DNA of 23,363 nt from Pinguiococcus pyrenoidosus. Its lineage: Eukaryota > Sar > Pinguiophyceae > Pinguiochrysidales > Pinguiochrysidaceae. Below are positions 11,442-19,755 of the stretch, in pieces (within the stretch, counting starts at the first letter, position 1; each line of letters begins with the position of its first letter). The notes under the pieces were generated by a model. It saw nothing but the letters and a program-made list of their open reading frames with translations. It ran no database searches and had not been told where the DNA came from. The stretch is from positions 1 to 23,363 of the forward strand of contig JAAMXY010004470.1 in assembly GCA_019677205.1 (NCBI GenBank). The letters are read 5' to 3'. A program made the translations under genes and the position numbers.

Positions 11442-14400
11442 CTACCACTGCGAAGATTGAAGAAATCCCGACGCTGCGCGATCTTGGCCACGATCTCCGG
11501 TCGCAGTGGCCGCGTGAGGCACCGCCCAGGTGGAACCGCCGCTCCCGCTCCAGATGCTGTCACCAAACAGGCCGCCGGCAGGCGCATCCGGCCGCAGCTC
11601 GCCAGAGGTACGACCCTCATACGTCTGCGTCCATGCCAAGCTGTCGTCCGGCAGCCGCAGGCCCTGCTTGGGGAGCCCGTCTTGATGTGACCCATCCAGA
11701 AGCCCATCCCGCGTGCGCTCGCCGGAGCCATACGTCAAGTTCACGCCGGGCAGGAGCTGCTGGAGCAAGGCGATGCCCCCCTTCAGGTCACTTTCTCCCG
11801 AGGCTCCCGAGAGGCTTTGGCCACTTCCGGGGTTCCGGAGACCCTCCGTTGGCCCCTTCCTCCCCAAAAACGCCGGTGCCATCTCCTCCGTCGCTCGCGG
11901 GGCCTCGCCAGTGGGACGAGTTCTCCCGTCGGTGGCGCGGAAGCCGGGGGGGTGCGGTGCTCCGGTGAGCCCCTTGGCGTCTGGCGCGGGCTCGGAGCCA
12001 TCCTGGTGGGCGCGCAGCGAGTCCTGCGCCGTCGGCGGAGGTAGCTGCACCCCCAGCACTTTCGCGAGCACGTCCGTGGCGTTGTGGCCTGGCGAGAGCA
12101 GGCCACCCCCTGATGGTCCAGGAATGTCCGACCCGAGGCCAAGCGACCCAAGCGATCCGAGATCAAGCGACGGCGTCGACTTCTCCTCGCGTGAGGCATC
12201 GCCCCGCGGGATCTCGCCGCTCCATCCAGGAAGACTGCTGTGCCCATTGGCCGCGGCATCGGGGGCGCCCCAGATGCTGCTTCCGAACAAGCCGCCCCCG
12301 ACTGGGTCGATCCGGCTGTCCGAGAAGACCGCGCTACCAGTCGAGGAGGCCGTGGCGTCTGAGCTGGACTTGGTCCAGGCGTCGCGGAGGTCATCACTCG
12401 GCGTCGACGAGCTGGACTCGGCCGGCATTGGCGAGCGGATCAAGTCCAGGCCTTCGATACCTTGCTGCAACGGGGTGGGAAAGTCCGATTGCCAACTCCG
12501 GTCGGCACCGCGTCCGGAGTCTTCGCCGTTCCCAAGCGAGCCACCCTTCGACTCCTGGGATGCGTTCATGGCGTCCAGCCCCGGCGGCGGTCCGCGGCTG
12601 GTTTCCCTCTCCAGCGCGGGCGGCGGGAGGGTGAAGGACTCGAAGCCTTGCCTCCGGCTGGTCACATCCATCGCCATGTCCACAATATGTGCCTCCTCGC
12701 GATCGTCGCGCCGCTTCTCCGGCGGCGTCCGCTGAGGCTTGCTGTATTCGGCCTCCGCCGGATTTGGCGTCCGACGCCTTGGCGGATACCCTTCTCTTCC
12801 AACGCTGACGCTCTCGGCAGGCCGCTCCCCGGGAGAGTGCTGCATGGCAAGCCCGTCACTCGAGTTGCTTTGCTGAAGAATGGGGAAGTCACGATTTCGA
12901 TGCTCGTCAAAGAGGGACGCATCCGTCCGTTGCCGGACACCACCGCCATCGGAGGAGGCCCTTTGTGCTAGTTGACTCGCTTCTGCAGCTGCGCGCTGGG
13001 CTTCGCTCCTTGGATTCGCGCTCCGCACCGCCTCGTCGGTGTTCTCGGCACCGGCTTCTTGCTGCATCTGCTGCAGACGCTGAGGACGCACGAGACGTGT
13101 TAGGGCTTCCCTCCACCAGCAGCTTATGAACACGGACCACGAGTGGCGGCTGGAGTACCTTTCTCAGAGCTTGCTGCTCCTGCTGGAGCAATCGAAGGCG
13201 CTGCATTGCTTCCGGCGCGAGCGATGGCCCATTCCGCTGTGCACTTGATAGAAGCTGAGCCTGCTTCTGCTGAAGAGCCCGCAGCTGCAGCTGCACCTGC
13301 TGCGGGGTCAGCTGCTTGTCCCCGGGGCTCTTCCTTCCGTTTCCTGCCGTGGGCGCCGCGCCCGTCGCGCTGGCCGCCTTTTGGGCCGATCCACTTGCAG
13401 CATTGGCGCCATTGGCTGCGCGGGCGGGGACTGCAATGGCTGGTCGACCTTGCCGCTTGCGCTCTGCCTGAAGCTCAGGGGTGAGCGCGAACCGGGGCGG
13501 CGGTAGGACGGGTTGCCGAACTGCCCGTCCAGTGCCGGTCGGGCCTCCCAAGCCTACGATGATGGGATACGAGGAAGCGCCCTGCTGCGTCTGCGGCCGA
13601 TTCACCACGCCGGCCTGGATCTCGTCCTTCGTGAAGCGGTCCTCGGCGTCGCCCAATTGATGCAAATACAGGCAGTCTCGGTTGGAGCAGGTTCGCCCGT
13701 TGAGGAAGTGATTGCAATACTTGGTCGTCCCAAAGCTCGCCCTCATGTGATACTTTCCGTCCAGCCAGAAGTTGTCCACGGCGTTGATGGCCGCCTTCGC
13801 GTCGTCGCGATGCGCGAACGTGATGTACGCCGCCGCCGATGCATTCCCGTTGATGTTGTGATTCCGGTTCACCACGACCTTGAGAACCCGTCCATACTGG
13901 CCGAAGTAGCTCGGAGACTTGAGGATATCCTCCTTCGCGATGGCTACCGGAAGCCCGATGGCGTACACGAGGTCTCGCTGCACGACACGGACGTTTTGCA
14001 ACGCTGAGCGATCGACGGGAGCCCCGCGAACCGCGCGCTCGACGAGGTTTGCCGCCGCGGACGCCGACGTTGCCTGTGACACATGGGTGAGTTCAGCGTG
14101 CGCCTTAAGGCGTGTGAAGGACCTTGGGAACCTCACCCTGGCTGCAGAATCCCTTGAGGAAGAGGTACTTGAAGCTGCAGGTCTTTCCGCAAGCTTCCTC
14201 TTCATTTTTTCCTTTCGCTGCTTCTCCCGCTTGCTTTTCACGACCTGGGAGTTGCCGAGGTGTTACAAAATGTGTTCGGAGGTCGGACGCTCGCATCGAC
14301 GCATTCAGCGCGACAAAGCGCAGCACCGATGCGCAGCACCGATACGCACCTCCTCTCTATCCACCGCGCTGAAGGCATGCGGATCGTCCCCATAGGGCCG

Positions 14401-14652
14401 TCGACATGCCGGGCAGAGTCCGTTCAAGTTCTCCTTGATGTGATGCCAGCACCACATGCACACCTGTGGCGCAAACGATTAGCACGCTGGTCGACCAAAA
14501 CCCGCTTCACACTCTTCACGCTGCCACAATGCCATGCCTTTGCCCAGAGGACGTACCCTGTAGCCGCAGGGGCAAGGCATGAAGTTCTTGTCGGTGATGT
14601 CCATTTCCTCGATACACAGTGGGCACACGTCTTCATCGTCGCAGTCTGCCAT
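11442..14652 (-). CDS. CNOT4: NOT4, RING/RRM E3 ubiquitin ligase of CCR4-NOT
   Basis: Exons are the complement of 14557-14652, 14350-14463, 14137-14244, 13159-14073 and 11442-13079, giving about 956 aa. A 63-nt stopless intron (14074-14136) may be retained, giving 977 aa. NOT4 ubiquitinates ribosomal and nascent-chain substrates. The N-terminus is a C4C4 RING with Cys at 10, 13, 27, 29, 34, 37, 49 and 52 (CPLC, CPCGYRVCMWC, CPACRRPY), diagnostic of NOT4. A Lys/Arg-rich helix follows, then an RRM (about aa 134-220, RVVQRDLVYAIGLP) and a C-x8-C-x4-C-x3-H zinc finger (about 226-244, KYCNHFLNGRTC). The remainder is long and low-complexity: a Gln-rich coiled stretch (LQLRALQQKQAQLL), then a Gly/Ser/Pro-rich tail holding two copies of GGLFG(S/D)SIW. 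Human CNOT4 is clearly shorter; the extra length is all in the tail. Exon joins are phase-consistent. The true 3' end could differ if an intron exists in the tail. Confidence 0.94.
11550..12296 (-). repeat. Two copies of a GGLFGxSIW peptide motif in the NOT4 tail
   Basis: Positions 12270-12296 encode GGLFGSSIW and 11550-11576 encode GGLFGDSIW, about 240 codons apart in an otherwise disordered Gly/Ser/Pro tail. Conservation of an aromatic/hydrophobic core within disorder suggests a short linear binding motif. This is inference. Confidence 0.55.
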
Positions 14653-15240
14653 GCTCTAGACCCTTTCAAAGCGGTGGTTAGCGTCTGAGGACGAAGCGAC
14701 CGGGGATCTGCCGAGCAGGCTCCACATCTTTGAAGCTGCTCTCGAACTTTCCAAAACTCCCAAGTCTTCTTTTTGCGGACTCGAGCTTCAAACGCCGCAG
14801 GCCACTCCACTTTTCCCACCCAATCCTCTCGAAATCCCGATGATTACGCTTCTCTACCATGACAAGTAAGCCACCAGCGTCTGAACGTCCGTCGCGGTGT
14901 GTTCCAGTTTTACCCCCGATGTCTTCTGTTTGTGTTTCAAGTGTTTCAACGCAGCGCGAACGAGCTTTTCACCAGGAACTGTCGACCGTGGACGTTTCAG
15001 AACACCGCCCTTTTCGCACGGCCCTCTCCAGAGCTGCGCATGGTTGTGCGGTGGTTTCAACTTTCGCAATCGGTGGTGAACAGCTTACCCCGAAGTAAAC
15101 TGTCAAGCGCGTGTGCTTCCAGATTCCGTGCCACTTTGCCCAAATCCCCCTTCGTCGCCTCCTCGAATTCCGTGCGCACGAGGTAGGAGCGCTTCAGCGG
15201 GCGTGAGCGCGCAGGCGGCACCGCAAACTCACGAGTTGAG

Positions 15241-15262
15241 TGCGGAGTTGCGAAACTCCGCA
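15241..15262. repeat. Perfect inverted repeat, 9-bp arms, 4-bp loop
   Basis: tgcggagtt and aactccgca flank gcga exactly. Immediately upstream, aact-cacg-agtt (15226-15237) forms a second, smaller inverted repeat, so five aactc/gagtt words crowd into about 40 bp. It lies inside the NOT4 / basic-protein divergent spacer. It could be a dimeric transcription-factor site or an RNA hairpin. Confidence 0.6.
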
Positions 15263-15714
15263 AAGGACAGCTGCGCAATGGGGGAACTAACTCTGTGATT
15301 CGCTCTTTCTTATTCAGATAATTCATGGCTGCCGCAGCGTGCCAACGATTCAAACCTTCGGGAGAAGCAAGGAGGCAACATTGTGAAATTTCAACCAATG
15401 GCGATCAGTCTTGCGTCCACGCTTCGAATGATAGCCAATCCTGCTTGGTGAAAGGCGGCGCGATGGATTTTCAAAAATTGTTAATGTTCTCGGATCTAGG
15501 CTGTCGCGATCCACAGCCTGAGCAGCTGCTTCAAGCTGCCAATTTTTCCTTTTGAACACCTCGGCAGCTAGCGGGCGCACCAGCAGCCGGCCCACTTATT
15601 TTGAAATCCCGAATGCGAAACGGGGATTGGCTGAAATGGCCCCAAGCAGTCGTTGGGTCTTGCTTCCTTTCGATTCCTCCAAAACCATCCCCCCCTCCGC
15701 GCCGAAGCGTTCAA

Positions 15715-15733
15715 GCGCCAAAAGGGCGCCAAA
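15715..15733 (-). promoter_or_regulatory. Tandem E2F-like half sites
   Basis: Two copies of GCGCCAAA (15715-15722 and 15726-15733) are spaced 11 bp start to start, about one DNA turn. On the minus strand each reads TTTGGCGC, the E2F core. They sit about 150 bp upstream of the start at 15883. Motif-level evidence only. Confidence 0.4.
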
Positions 15734-15882
15734 GCTGCGGAGGAAGCGCCGTTTCTTCGGGTTCGTCACCATTCTAGACGCCTCGTCGAGGCGACGGCAT
15801 TTCTTTTGGAGGGAGAAGCAAAGGCGCTCTCGGCATCAGCTGTGCGGGAGGATCGCCACCTGGTCCAGCGGATTGCTGCGCC

Positions 15883-16383
15883 ATGTCCTCTCCGTTTGAC
15901 TTCGACGCGCCGATTCTCTACCGAGATCTGTCCCACCTCGAGCGCGGATGCTCAACGGAGATTCTCCTGGTGGACCCATGGTTCTCCATCGAGCACAGGA
16001 ACCACGAGAGGGCGTCCGACGCCCATCGGCGGAAGCGGAAGCAGCAGGACGCGGACGCGGAGCCGCACGCTTCCACTCTGACGTCTCAGACGCGGAGGAA
16101 CCGGAACATGAAGGCGGAGCTGGAGGAGTATCGCAAGAGGAAGGCTCAGAGGCGCAGCAAGAAGCCCGAGCTGGACGAGCAGCGCCGGAGGAGAGGGCGC
16201 TCGTTCCGCAGCAAGTCCAGGGGCAACTCCGGCACGGTGCGCCCAACACGGCCCAGGAGCTCCAAGGGCAAGGCAGATGACGAAGGTCTCAACGATCTGG
16301 CGGCGCTGCTTGCGCAGCATAACGAGAAGTTCAAGCCAGAGAGCGACTACGACATCAACGGAAGGAGGAGAAGGAAGACGTGA
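15883..16383 (+). CDS. Unrecognised small basic protein
   Basis: A single open frame of 166 aa starting at a good context (gcgccATGt). I do not recognise the family. The first approximately 45 residues are mixed and look folded or peptide-like (DFDAPILYRDLSHLERG, LLVDPWFSIEH). The rest is extremely Arg/Lys-rich with a predicted helix (MKAELEEYRKRKAQRRSKK), several nuclear-localisation-like clusters, and a hydrophobic/acidic motif near the end (LNDLAALLAQHNEKFKP) before a terminal RRRRKT. This suggests a nucleic-acid- or microtubule-binding protein, but function cannot be assigned. Support for being a real gene: it fits the regular gene spacing, has no stop over 500 bp with amphipathic pattern, and ends 160 bp from the convergent FOR20-like gene. 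It could be missing a 5' exon. Confidence 0.55.
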   Translation: MSSPFDFDAPILYRDLSHLERGCSTEILLVDPWFSIEHRNHERASDAHRRKRKQQDADAEPHASTLTSQTRRNRNMKAELEEYRKRKAQRRSKKPELDEQRRRRGRSFRSKSRGNSGTVRPTRPRSSKGKADDEGLNDLAALLAQHNEKFKPESDYDINGRRRRKT

Positions 16384-16543
16384 CGTTGAAACATCTTGCG
16401 GCTTCCATGCTCAATCAATCTCACTCGCGCTGCGGACGCTTCCGGCAGTCTACTGCGGCTGGTCCGACCAGCATCCATGTTGACGTACACACGCTTGGGA
16501 GGCGAGGCCTCCGCGCCATTTTCTGCATCTCGTCGTGGCACAT

Positions 16544-17035
16544 TCAGCCCTGATATCTGATCGGCGCCGGCTCGCCGCTTCCCAGATCTTCGGCCCGCAT
16601 CGATCTGGAACGCAGGGCCGCAAGCCGCCCCGCAGAGCTCTCGTCTTCAGGAGCGGCTTCCCTATCCTGCTTCGCCTCGAGAACGATCTGAACAATGCCC
16701 AGCAGCAAGGGCGCGTCGCGGGCATGGTCGTCCATCTCCACGCCCAGGGTCTCCTGCAGCGCCATCCGCTGTCCCTCCAGCTCCTTCGGAGCGCCGCTCT
16801 GCTGCGCCTCCGCACTGAACACGGAGGCCGAGCTGTGGTAGCCCATCAGATGCAGGTACTCGCCCACCAGCGAGTCCGTCACCGCCAGCAGAGGCGGCTT
16901 GGCCGCCGGCTTCGGCCCAGCTCTGCGCAGCAGCTCGAAGACCCGCTGGCGCAGCTGCGCCTGGAGCTGCGCGCTGGCGCCGCTGCGCTCCAGCGCCTTC
17001 TCCACGACATGGAGAAGTTCCGAGTACTCACTCAT
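16544..17035 (-). CDS. CEP20: FOR20/CEP20-like LisH-domain protein
   Basis: Intronless, 163 aa (human CEP20/FOPNL is 174). An N-terminal helix (EYSELLHVVEKALERSG) is followed by the short region that in FOR20 begins with L(K/Q)ARIR-type sequence (here LQAQLRQRVFELLRR). A LisH motif follows (about aa 50-82, VGEYLHLMGYHSSASVFSAE), then a FOP/FOR20 C-terminal helix region with the conserved PLLLGIVQIVLEAK (human PLLYGILAHFL). FOR20 proteins localise to centrioles, basal bodies and pericentriolar satellites, and are required for ciliary assembly or basal-body docking, as in Paramecium and human cells. The start at 17035 leaves only 116 bp to the divergent NUDCD2-like gene. OFD1 and FOP share the LisH region but are much longer, so FOR20 is the best fit. 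Confidence 0.86.
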   Translation of the reverse strand: MSEYSELLHVVEKALERSGASAQLQAQLRQRVFELLRRAGPKPAAKPPLLAVTDSLVGEYLHLMGYHSSASVFSAEAQQSGAPKELEGQRMALQETLGVEMDDHARDAPLLLGIVQIVLEAKQDREAAPEDESSAGRLAALRSRSMRAEDLGSGEPAPIRYQG

Positions 17036-17151
17036 GTACCCGACTCCGGCGGCGGCCGTTTGCTTGCGCGGGAGAATATGCGGTTCAAACCGCGCGGACA
17101 GAGGCGGACAGAGGCGGTGCTCGGCGGCGGTCTGCGCCGCGCAGAGGAGAG
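17036..17151. promoter_or_regulatory. 116-bp divergent promoter FOR20-like / NUDCD2-like
   Basis: The whole spacer between two opposite start codons is 116 bp, so both genes must share promoter elements or have leaders that overlap. It contains a perfect inverted repeat gcggtt-ca-aaccgc (17080-17093) and a 10-bp tandem repeat of cggacagagg (17094-17113). Neither matches a factor I can name. Confidence 0.65.
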
Positions 17152-17870
17152 ATGGTGGACTACAGCAAGTGGGACAACCTGCCGAGCGACTCGGAGGACG
17201 AAGCCGAAGGCGCGGCGGACGCGCAGGCGCCGGCGGCCGCGGCGCCGGTGCGCGTGGGCCGCTTGGCGCCCAGGGGGACGGACGGACGGATCAAGTTCGA
17301 GTTCGACGGGCGCACCATCTACGAGTGGGAGCAGACCTTGGACGACGTGAGCATCTACGTGGTGCCTCCGGAGGGCGTGCAGGCCAAGCACATCTCGTGC
17401 GAGATCCAGCCCCGGCGGCTTCAGCTGGGCTTGGCTGGCAATCCGCCCTTTCTGGATGAGGAGACCGGCGGACTCGTCAAGGCCGACGAGTCCTACTGGA
17501 TGATGGCTGACGGAGAGCTGGTGATCACGCTGCAAAAGGGCTTCAAAGGGGAGACGTGGGACGCCGCGCTGAAAGGTGAGGTCGGCCTTTGGTCGGAAAC
17601 TTCCGTGGCGCGTGGAGCCTCAGGGAACTCCCTAGGCCAAGGCGGGGAGCAGATCGACGTCGCGACGAAGCAGGAGGTGCAAAAGAAGCTTATGCTGGAG
17701 AGATTTCAAGAGGAGCACCCCGGGTAAGCTCGAGGGAGCTATGGATCGCTTGGCGACTTGACCTCGCTGAAGCAGGAGGTGCAATTCCTAGGTTCGACTT
17801 CTCCAATGCCGAGTTCAATGGGGCTGCGCCGGATCCTCGCGAGTTCATGGGTGGCATGCGACATGTATAG
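17152..17870 (+). CDS. NUDCD2: NUDCD2-like CS-domain co-chaperone
   Basis: Best model: exons 17152-17575, 17642-17723 and 17792-17870, giving 194 aa. An acidic N-terminus (DNLPSDSEDEAEG) precedes a CS/p23-like domain (about aa 60-145: YEWEQTLDDVSIYVVPPEGV, then SYWMMADGELVITLQKGFKG). The C-terminal NudC signature KKLMLERFQEEHPGFDFSNAEFNG closely parallels human NUDCD2 (RKLTLERFQKENPGFDFSGAE). NudC-family proteins assist Hsp90 and stabilise LIS1 and dynein-pathway clients in the cytoplasm. The second intron (17724-17791, GTAAGC...CCTAG, phase 2) is required, because the frame stops at 17725 without it. The first is ambiguous: the frame stays open through it, and acceptors at 17641 or 17623 both keep phase. 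Ends 48 bp from the convergent AAGAB-like gene. Confidence 0.88.
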
Positions 17871-17918
17871 AGCCACGGAACGGAAAGGTGTTTGGAAGGC
17901 AAAACTCTGGTATCCTAT

Positions 17919-19202
17919 CTAGTGCCCACTGCCTACGTCATCCTCGTCATCCTCACCGAGCAGCATGATGAACTTCATCGCCATGTCAGCCGCGCGAGAT
18001 CGTCGGATCTCGTCCGGCACCGAGTTGGCACTCATCCGGATTTCCCTCGCGCGATTCAGCATGTTCTGCAGGTCGTCCAAAGTCGCTTCGTCCGGCTCGT
18101 CATCTTGCGCGTCAAGACTTGTCAAAACTTTCTCTGCTCGCCTTTCCTCCGTGTCTTCGTCCGGTGCGGGAGTGCCCCTGTCGGCGTTGGAGGAATCCAC
18201 ATTCTCGGCCATCTCCTCCTCCCTTTCTTGCACTTCTTCCCCTTCCTTTTCCTTTTCCTTTTCCTTCTGCTTTTCCCCATCCTTCTCCTGCTCCTGCTCC
18301 TGCTCCTGCTCTTTCTCTGCCCCTCCTTCTTCGGCGTCCTTTTCCTGCTCCTTCTCCACCACCTCCTCCTGCTCTTTCTCTGCGTTTCCGCCTCCATTTT
18401 CCTGCTCTTTGTGTGCCTCCACTTCCTGCCCGCGTCCTTGCCCCTTCTGCTCCTGCTGTCCGTGAGGTTCGTCAGAAAGCCTTTGATAGCCATGGCCCGG
18501 CTCTTCCGTAAGCTCCTCGTGCGCAGGTTCCGCCTCCGAGGGCATCTGCGGCTGCGGCGGCACCGCCGGCGGGGCCTGCCGCGGCACTCTCTTCTGCTTG
18601 GCACCGATTCGCATCATGCTCGACCACATGTTGGAGTGCAGTGCCTCTACAAATCTCGGGAAGCCCTCCTTCTCGCGCTCGGCATGGCCTGCGGTTGGGT
18701 TCTCGAAGTCCACCTCGATGAGCTCGCACTGGCGATCCAAGCACCAGAGGTGCCAGGTCTCCTTGACGTCTTCCGCCACGCCCTGCGAGTTGGCGAACAG
18801 CACCAGCTGGCAGCCAAACGACGTCCCGGGCCCTCTGAGAGCGGCGCCCCACTGCAGATCCAGATCCGCAAAGCTCCGCGGGTCCGAGCCGTCCACACAG
18901 AAGCAGACGGCTTCAGCATTCTCAGCGACCAGGAGCGAAGCGGCGTCTTCGGCAGGGTCGCCGCTCCAGTTCTGCACCCAGCACTGGAGATTGGCCACAT
19001 AGTACTTGGTCACGATCGTCTGCTGGACGGTCTGGAAGGCCTGGGAGGCGCTTGTGTGGCTGTTGTCGCCGACGAGGGGGGGGATGGGCAGCGACACTGG
19101 CGCCACTTTTACCAAGCTGTCGTACATGCGCAGAATCTCCACCGTCTGGACCGCATGTTCCTGGGAGGGCCCCAGGAAGAAGACGCGCGACGCTTCCGCC
19201 AT
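17919..19202 (-). CDS. AAGAB: AAGAB/p34-like adaptin-binding protein
   Basis: Intronless, 427 aa (human AAGAB is 315). Start is the first ATG of the frame, giving MAEASRVFFLGPSQEHAVQ. The N-terminal half is a Ras-like pseudo-GTPase fold: VTKYYVANLQCWVQNW matches the family stretch KYYSADINLCV, and FPRFVEALHSNMWSSM matches human VKRIVQALNANVWSNV. A long Glu/Lys/Gln tract (about aa 265-345) is inserted before the conserved C-terminal helical domain (LDDLQNMLNRAREIRMSA, then AADMAMKFIMLLGEDDE, paralleling human AEKVAKAFWMAIGGDRDE). AAGAB/Irc6 proteins are cytosolic chaperones that assemble AP-1 and AP-2 clathrin adaptors by binding gamma and alpha subunits. The inserted charged tract accounts for the extra length and is probably a coiled or disordered linker. 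Confidence 0.87.
   Translation of the reverse strand: MAEASRVFFLGPSQEHAVQTVEILRMYDSLVKVAPVSLPIPPLVGDNSHTSASQAFQTVQQTIVTKYYVANLQCWVQNWSGDPAEDAASLLVAENAEAVCFCVDGSDPRSFADLDLQWGAALRGPGTSFGCQLVLFANSQGVAEDVKETWHLWCLDRQCELIEVDFENPTAGHAEREKEGFPRFVEALHSNMWSSMMRIGAKQKRVPRQAPPAVPPQPQMPSEAEPAHEELTEEPGHGYQRLSDEPHGQQEQKGQGRGQEVEAHKEQENGGGNAEKEQEEVVEKEQEKDAEEGGAEKEQEQEQEQEKDGEKQKEKEKEKEGEEVQEREEEMAENVDSSNADRGTPAPDEDTEERRAEKVLTSLDAQDDEPDEATLDDLQNMLNRAREIRMSANSVPDEIRRSRAADMAMKFIMLLGEDDEDDVGSGH
18230..18445 (-). repeat. Glu/Lys/Gln-coding low-complexity tract
   Basis: Minus-strand purine-rich sequence made of imperfect (GAGCAG)n, (GAAAAG/GAAAAGG)n and GAGGAG units, encoding runs such as EKEQEQEQEQEKDGEKQKEK. 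The clearest microsatellite is a run of about five ctcctg units near 18283-18312. It lies inside the AAGAB-like gene, is in frame, and is likely length-polymorphic. Confidence 0.8.
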
Positions 19203-19755
19203 TCGGAGGCCGATCTTGAGGCGCAAGAAAGCCGCCGAAAAGCTCCGACGCGGAGACGGAGGGTGTCTCTGTCGCTTCCTTGGTCGTGTTGAGATGATCG
19301 GTGTAACACTCAAAAGAGACACGTTCGAGGGACGATCCGCGTACTCTAGTATCTCGCGTACTGGCTGCTGTGACCAATGACCATTGGTATCTGACAAGGT
19401 TAAGTTACATCATTGGATTATTGCAAAAATTTTAATTTAGTTTTGCTACACCCCCTCTTCATTAGGTGGCGGAAGGAAGGACAGAATGACAGAAAGTTGT
19501 GAGAACTTGGAGAAAACGGCGTCTCTGTCCGTTCCAGCGCCCAAGCAACCGCAGGGGCTTTTCTGGCGCCGGTCGCCAAAGTCGCTCGACCGCCTGTGCT
19601 TGTGTGGGCAGAGCCACAGCTGTGCTGCTTCGCAGTCAGCTTCCACCTTGCTGAGCAATCGGCCATCCCCGCCTCTCCAGGGGCAAAGGCTGCCGGTCGA
19701 CAGGATCCTTCCTCGCCTCTACTGAAGCACGGCCTCCACTGCCGCGTTTGTAGCG
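19203..19755. promoter_or_regulatory. Divergent spacer AAGAB-like / calmodulin-like
   Basis: No gene is seen. The AAGAB-side frame stays open to about 19397 but only from non-ATG codons and without family similarity. A sharply AT-rich stretch occurs at about 19396-19445 (attgcaaaaattttaattta), resembling the islands at 9836-10035 and about 21355-21400. The part next to the EF-hand gene is GC-rich and probably holds its leader. Confidence 0.6.

Larger units (their letters stand above)
14653..15882. promoter_or_regulatory. Divergent spacer NOT4 / basic protein gene
   Basis: This 1230-bp region has no recognisable gene. A short open frame at 15325-15555 (76 codons) has no family resemblance or coding-like composition, and I do not call it. 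It carries a hairpin cluster (15221-15264), AT-richer patches around 15460-15500 and 15595-15620, and a pair of E2F-like half sites (15715-15733) that lie about 150 bp upstream of the + gene. A 5' untranslated exon of either neighbour could lie here but cannot be proven. Confidence 0.6.

Noticed and set aside
15325-15555. 76-codon + strand ORF in the large divergent spacer
   Set aside because: Short, no family resemblance, composition unlike neighbouring genes, and it would break an otherwise regular gene order.
17076-17095. ggttcaaacc resembling a tRNA T-loop
   Set aside because: The surrounding bases do not form an acceptor stem or anticodon arm, and the sequence is better described as an inverted repeat in a 116-bp promoter.
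17892-19292. 466-codon + strand frame with long Leu-rich stretches that look like membrane segments
   Set aside because: It is the reverse complement of the Glu/Lys/Gln tract of the AAGAB-like gene, which reads as Leu/Phe on the other strand. The minus-strand protein has clear family matches.
19203-19397. Upstream extension of the AAGAB-like protein to 19397
   Set aside because: The extension starts at a TTG, has no ATG, and shows no similarity; the ATG at 19202 precedes the family N-terminus.
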